DNA of 64,000 nt, taken from Liolophura sinensis. Lineage: Eukaryota > Mollusca > Polyplacophora > Chitonida > Chitonidae. Where the stretch lies: positions 5,394,001 through 5,458,000 of the forward strand of contig NC_088300.1 of assembly GCF_032854445.1 (NCBI RefSeq), given 5' to 3'. Shown piece by piece: positions 52,941-64,000 of this stretch (position 1 is its first letter; the number at the start of each line of letters is the position of its first letter). The position numbers were made by a program, and so were the translations under genes. Under the pieces are notes generated by a model. The model was not told where the DNA came from. It saw nothing but the letters and a program-made list of their open reading frames with translations, and searched no databases.

Positions 52941-53319
52941 GAGACAAACAAGCGGGCAACTCACCCTAGGCACTTCTCTGTCACTGCATTCGCCAGCTAA
53001 GGAGCCACTAACAGGCCCTGGTTAATGAAATTCGCCCGAAGGATGATGCGTTATACAAGCAAATAGCTCAGACAACATGGCCTCAAGGGTAGGCGAGGGT
53101 AAATAATCAAGCACTGCAGAGGGAAACATAAATGGTTTACGTCTCGGGTTTCCTCATACCCTTATCATTATACGTCCATGCTGTTTCACACGGACTGACA
53201 TGATCTGTCTTCTGGAAGCAAATCATACAACACCTTGGCAATCAAGGTATACAATAGCTTTAATAAATCAGAATATCTATTGACAATTCCGGATAACACC
53301 ACCATTATATCATAAATGA

Positions 53320-53321
<2 letters not shown>

Positions 53322-53397
<76 letters not shown>
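53322..53397. repeat. (TA)n microsatellite, about 38 units
   Basis: An uninterrupted AT dinucleotide run of about 76 bp. The open frame reading Tyr-Ile repeats across it is an artefact. Confidence 0.97.
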
Positions 53398-53399
<2 letters not shown>

Positions 53400-53559
53400 A
53401 CTCTTGCGGACGGTATAAATCGCTGTCTCCCAACACCGTCATTACTATATAAATACTATTCTAATATACCGACCATTGCGAATGGCAAAAAAACATTGCG
53501 AATCGCAAAAAAGCAATCTGACAATATCATCGTTATTTCGTATAATAGAATATTTATTA

Positions 53560-53695
53560 CTAGTCATTTATCTGACTGTGGTTTAACGCCATAATCAAGA
53601 ATTTTTCATTTATACGATGATGGTCAGTAACTGGGTGGAGGTAAACCGTTAGCCCTTGGCAAGTTACTGACAAACTTTCCCACATGTTAAGAACA
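53560..53695 (-). mobile_element. SINE 3' fragment
   Basis: The minus strand has GTAACTTGCCAAGGGCTAAC, GGTTTACCTCCACCCAGTTA and the tail ATAAATGAAAAATTCTTGAT then TATGGCGTTAAACC, a diverged family tail. Confidence 0.7.
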
Positions 53696-54608
53696 GATAA
53701 TGGGGTTTATCCATACCATTTTGGCGAAGGCAAGAGGTTTCAACGAAGGTAAGAATGTGATTTAAAAGACGATGTCACAATACTGCTGCCTTTGCTACTT
53801 TAATGGCTAGACCAAATAAGCCATGTTAGAGATCAGACTATCATCAAAACTCGCCTTTCAAGCTATTTATATATCCAAGTTCAATTCAATGTGACTGCTT
53901 TCGGCTGTCCCAGATCTAGTAAGACGTGATGCCAACATATTTAAAATTCATCCTAGAAGTAGTGACAAAGAAATAATAAATAAAAATAATAATAATGCAC
54001 ACCTTAAAAAGTCGTTTCATTAAAACTGCCTAGCATTCACGGTCTGGTTAAATCAGGACACAAGGACCTCATTTTTCTTTCTCTTTTGCTCTTTTTCGTT
54101 CAGCAACAACGAATTTATATCTGCACTGTAATAAACAACAAAAACAACAACAAAACGGATCTTTTCCATTATTTTGTATTTTCTCAAATAAGGTAGTTTC
54201 AGTATCTTGTGTCATCAAGTATGGATAACTATACATGGCACTGGGCCTGGTACAAACCTGTTTCCGTTCTTTTTCCTGACTGGGTAATGACCTAACAAAT
54301 CACTAGAGGTGACATAAAAACAACTCACAAATATGACCCTAAGTCGTCGCCCCTGTTTGAGTTTTAGTTTGCGTTTGAAGGTGACTTTTAAGGAACCCGG
54401 TAATCGAAACAAAATTCACATTATACATTAGTCATATTTGTGTCCTCTTAGTGAGAAAGCTGGGTACTCCTTCAGAACAAGGCTTTCGGTCCCCAATACC
54501 ATATCTCAGAAGTGCACAAAACCAGTTTCTGGACTTATGTCTATAACCTTGTGCTCAGGATTCGCGAGTCAAGGCTTCCTGAACAATCATGGTGTGTCGG
54601 TTTGACAC
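53696..54608. other. EGLN 3' flank, no supported gene
   Basis: AT-rich unique sequence with an A/T-rich patch at about 53970-54000. Nothing was recognised. Confidence 0.45.
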
Positions 54609-54614
54609 TTTATT
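54609..54614 (-). promoter_or_regulatory. AATAAA polyadenylation signal of EGLN
   Basis: On the minus strand AATAAA lies 62 bases past the TGA stop at 54677-54679. Position and strand fit a short EGLN 3' UTR. Confidence 0.55.
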
Positions 54615-54676
54615 TCATCTCTGCAATACAGAGGTTGGACGTGATTTCTCCTCATCACTCTAGATATCTGCGGGTA

Positions 54677-60718
<6,042 letters not shown>

Positions 60719-60781
60719 AGCAACTGTGACGTTATGTGACTGTAACTTTATAAGCTTTATTTCGCGCCGTGAAAGCAACAT

Positions 60782-60854
60782 GGGCTTGTGGCGCAATGGA
60801 TAACGCGTCTGACTACGGATCAGAAGATTCCAGGTTCGAATCCTGGCAAGCTCG
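60782..60854 (+). tRNA. tRNA-Arg (anticodon ACG)
   Basis: A 73-base cloverleaf: acceptor GGGCTTG pairs with CAAGCTC (one G-T pair), discriminator G. The D arm contains the A box TGGCGCAATGG. The anticodon stem CTGA/TCAG encloses the loop CTACGGA with anticodon ACG. The T arm CCAGGTTCGAATCCTGG has a perfect five-pair stem and contains the B box. A T7 run starts five bases after the gene, suitable as a Pol III terminator. Intact stems and the adjacent terminator argue for a genuine gene and not a SINE head. Confidence 0.93.
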
Positions 60855-60857
60855 TGC

Positions 60858-60875
60858 CTTTTTTTATTTTTTCTT
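60858..60875 (+). terminator. Pol III T-run terminator of tRNA-Arg
   Basis: A run of seven T, then A, then six T follows the tRNA 3' end directly, as expected for RNA polymerase III termination. Confidence 0.7.
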
Positions 60876-60899
60876 CTTCTCATTATAGAGTCATACATA

Positions 60900-60998
60900 A
60901 TGGAACACATCTCCAGCCAGGCTACCATAACGGTGATTGCCATCGTATAAGGTAAATATTCTTGACTTCGGCGTAAAAGACCAATCAAATAAATAACT
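60900..60998 (+). mobile_element. SINE tail fragment downstream of tRNA-Arg
   Basis: CCAGGCTACCATAACGGTGA, CCATCGTATAAGGTAAATAT and TCTTGACTTCGGCGTAAAAG, ending ACCAATCAAATAAATAA. It starts 46 bp after the tRNA gene but is separated from it by the terminator, so the two are not one SINE. Confidence 0.75.
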
Positions 60999-62892
60999 GG
61001 AACACAGGTACAGGTTTTACCGAATGCTTTCCGCTGTTACATACCGGATCATTCATAAATTTATGACTCGTACAAAAAGCATTTATTTTAATCATGTTTG
61101 GTGAGTCACCAAATAGGGGTCTATCTACATGTAGCTTATCTACAAAAAAAAGCTACACAGTATAGAAGCAAAGAAATAAAGTAAGATTATGCATTATATG
61201 GGATAAGAAAAACAGTACATGTACATTAATTTACGTGTAGATATATACCGTCTACCCAGGCGCTAATTCTGGCTGGCTGAGTGGTCTCAGTGAGTTTCTT
61301 TGTAAAATGTAACACTGTATACCGGTGTAAAACTCATACAACGGTGAGCGATGTGGATAAACATGCATCAGTGTGTGCCAAACTTCGCATGACACAAATA
61401 TTTACAGGTTTACAACTGAGGTTTGAGAGCTGGATTCGAACCAGGGCCTAGTGCATGGCCGCAGCGAGCCACGGTGTGCATGGAGTTCGACATGAGAGCC
61501 TACAACTACAACTACATGTCACATTCCTACTCTTTTATATGCCCATAACCCCAGTATATCCCCACTTTCACCCACTGATTCAAGGCTAGTTTTAAAACGC
61601 TCTTTGGTGTATAATCCAACTAAAACTCCTGATCCATGGTTTGTCCTTTAAATCAGTCCGTTGATTGCACCTTTGTTGGTCGATGTATGTGTGTCTTCGC
61701 CAGTGGCATTTAACCCGTGATTCAGATGTATACTAGATTAGGAAAATGTACAGACCTAATCTGCTGTAGCACAAGATAGCAGCTGTTGGTGATGACACCA
61801 GATGATTAACGTTGTTTATTATTCAGATTTCAACCGGAGTCTCCACGTTGTGATGATTTGTTAAGCCCAAACTTATATGTACATGGCCCACATCTTGTTG
61901 CTGTAGGCCTATATAGAACGAAGCAGTTAAACTATCGACGTGTGCCTATGACACACGGTCTACCACTACAGTTGCCTTTGGTGTGCATGAGAAAAAGTAC
62001 ACAATGAGAATTGATCTGTATGCCAACGGAATATTGTGGACCTCGGTACTGTTTACCTGGCGTAATGTCTGATCTTACGACATGGATATGTATGCCGGCG
62101 CATAAACGCTAGAAATACCCTGAGACCACACGACCGTGAGGTACATACAATACAGGCGGGTAAATGCACTGGAGTACACTATTATCAAGGGATTTGTTCA
62201 CAGTAACTTATAAAACATTGTACTTCAACACACCCTCGTCACGCTACTTAAAGCCAGCTAATCCGTGTGAACCCACGCTCTAAACTTTATCCCCGGCAAT
62301 ATTTGGCTTCGTCAATTGCATTATGACATTATGTACACGACACATATACAAATCTGTCTGCAATATACACGTGATACATGCAAATCCACGCGGTGGGCGT
62401 TGTACATATATGTGGGAATCATGTTGTGTTTCCAAGCCAAATTTGATCTACAACCTGACCAAACACAACACATAGCGCGGACCTCTGTGAAAGCTGAGAC
62501 AAATTTCACAACGAAATCGAGCGCCATAAATTTATAATCGGGCCGATTTAATCCTCTCCTTACGAGAGCGTGGGGTATAGAGGCGAGTGTGGAATTTAGA
62601 TCGCAATTTACCAGGACGGCGACCCGAGTGAAACTCAAGTTACCGATCCCCCACCGGGCAGTTTGCCGGCAGTTCTTGACTAACCCCTATCATCTAAGTA
62701 AACATAGAAAGTAATTTGCTGTTCGCGTGTATAATATATATTCAGTCATGTAAATAACGGAGTGAAATAGTCGTCGTTACCGAGACTCCCGCCCCGACAC
62801 GCTCCCCCGGCATACCTCATCCGTCCGAACGGCAAGCTGGAGTAAGCACCGTGGAACCCGCAGCGACACAACACGTACCTCTACAGATACGT
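60999..62892. other. EGLN 5' flank / intergenic
   Basis: Unique sequence. Several ACGTG cores occur (for example 61233-61237 and a CACGTG near 62370). The part after about 62520 is CpG richer. No gene was assigned before the tentative exon at 62893. Confidence 0.45.
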
Positions 62893-62955
62893 ATGCATAT
62901 CTTTTCTACAGCCAGGTATATTCTGTCAACAAGGATTGAGGCGAAAAACCCAAAG
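62893..62955 (+). CDS. possible 5' exon of an unidentified gene
   Basis: An ATG opens 21 codons (MHIFSTARYILSTRIEAKNP, then K) that end exactly at a strong donor, CCAAAG|GTAAGA. The sequence upstream (about 62520-62890) is richer in G+C and CpG than its surroundings, as at a promoter. The peptide is basic, Ser/Thr-rich and free of early acids, like a mitochondrial leader, but I do not recognise the family. No second exon is visible in the remaining 1 kb, so this is tentative. Confidence 0.22.
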
Positions 62956-64000
62956 GTAAGACATTGCATCTTTAACACTATTTCAGGACTCAGTATACCG
63001 GTACATAAAAATGATAACACACACATGTATAATAATAAATGTCTAGGGCCGGATTGTTTGTTTAATCACGATATACATGTACCCTCCAGATCGAGCATCA
63101 GGGTTAAGTTAGGGTATTAAGTAGGCCTTTTGTCTTAGACATAGGGTTAACATGTATCAATGGTTCAAACCAAACTCAGCTTGGGAACCTATACAGCATC
63201 TTTGCAAGTCAGCTTGGGAAGCGTCTTGGCTAAATGCCTACAGTCTTGTTCTTGATACATATACATCGAATCTTTAAGTGTGTACTTGTGGTGTTTGTGG
63301 GTTGTATGTAAATGCCTTACCAGTTTGAGTGAGTACTTACATGGTTGGAAGTTTAGTTTTGGGCGTTTGTATTAAAGTAATTGCGATGTACTTTCTTATT
63401 TCATCTCTCTGTTTTCAACATTTGAATCCTTAGCCCTGTAACTGGCAATAATTTTTCCATGCCTTGAATATTTTAATGGTTTTTATATCTATATATCACT
63501 GTGCAAAGAGTTTGCAATGGTCAACATGAAGGGGGTTTATAGACATAGGCCTGTTTATCAGATCTATATCTTGTATTGTTGTAACCTACATGGAAAGGCA
63601 ACAGGATTTATAAATTACAGACTGAGCATTTTGCGCTGAAGCCTTAGTCACGGAGTAAGCCTATAATGTCACATTTACACACAAAAACGATCCATGTGAT
63701 ATTGGGGTACGCACAGTCCTTGAAACTCCTTGAAAGTGCTTGAAAAATACAATTTCAATTTCAAGTACTTGAAAGTCCTTAAAAAAGACAAATACTCCTG
63801 GAAACTCCTTGAAAATCTTAGTTTGTCCCGAACTTAAATATTGTCTGCTTACCGCCGAGTCTGTATATCGGGAGCTCGCTGATAATTCTCCCATAATCAG
63901 GGCTTCCTCTGGCACTCGACATTGTCGCAAATTTATAACAATTTTTGAAAATGGCGATAAAATTTGCAAACTGCGAATGTTTTTGACAACAAATTTATTT
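62956..64000. other. non-coding right edge, with short TTGAA-type repeat
   Basis: Mostly unique. At 63715-63830 the motif CCTTGAAA/CTTGAAAGT recurs about eight times in irregular spacing, with an internal near-palindrome ATTTCAATTTCAAGTACTTG. This may be a decayed transposon end. Confidence 0.4.

Noticed and set aside
53316-53594. Tyr-Ile repeat frame
   Set aside because: Pure (TA)n microsatellite.
60719-60988. N-terminal extension of the EGLN frame upstream of Met at 60718
   Set aside because: It is antisense to an intact tRNA-Arg gene and a SINE tail. The MYND finger starts directly after the chosen Met.

Overview
The window is animal nuclear DNA. It has AT-rich introns with GT/AG boundaries, a tRNA-derived SINE family scattered at about eleven places, and many minisatellites. 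The SINE tail (ATATTCTTGAGTACGGCGTA followed by an AATCAAATAAATA end) and the protein sequences point to a lophotrochozoan, most likely a bivalve mollusc. A brachiopod or other relative is not excluded. No bacterial, plasmid, phage or CRISPR features were seen.

Three conserved protein genes were assembled exon by exon, with phases that close at every junction. (1) Positions 1179-7253, plus strand: the last nine visible exons of a hydantoinase/oxoprolinase-like protein fused to an S-Me-THD (DUF917) module. Its N-terminal half lies left of the window. (2) Positions 42455 down to 17945, minus strand: a complete eleven-exon prohormone convertase 2 (PCSK2) with signal peptide, prodomain, subtilisin-type catalytic domain and P domain. 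Its first intron is 14.6 kb. (3) Positions 60718 down to 54677, minus strand: a complete eight-exon HIF prolyl hydroxylase of the EGLN/PHD family with a MYND zinc finger and an unusual C-terminal tail of about 100 residues. A tRNA-Arg(ACG) gene lies head-to-head with it, 63 bp from its start codon.

Layout: 1-836, two tandem arrays. 1179-7375, the hydantoinase-like gene and its poly(A) signal. 8045-10025, a 28-bp minisatellite. 11790-12056, a 29-bp minisatellite. 17945-42455, PCSK2, whose introns carry further arrays and a perfect 39-bp inverted repeat. 42456-54676, intergenic DNA with 69-bp and 15-bp arrays, SINEs, a MITE, a C22 run and a (TA)n run. 54677-60718, EGLN. 60782-60854, the tRNA. 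The rest is mostly non-coding, with one weak candidate 5' exon at 62893-62955.

The three genes are not a functional cluster in any obvious way. PCSK2 acts in the neuroendocrine secretory pathway, EGLN in oxygen sensing, and the hydantoinase-like protein in an unknown ATP-dependent amide or ring hydrolysis. Most long open frames in the window are by-products of stop-free minisatellites, not genes.
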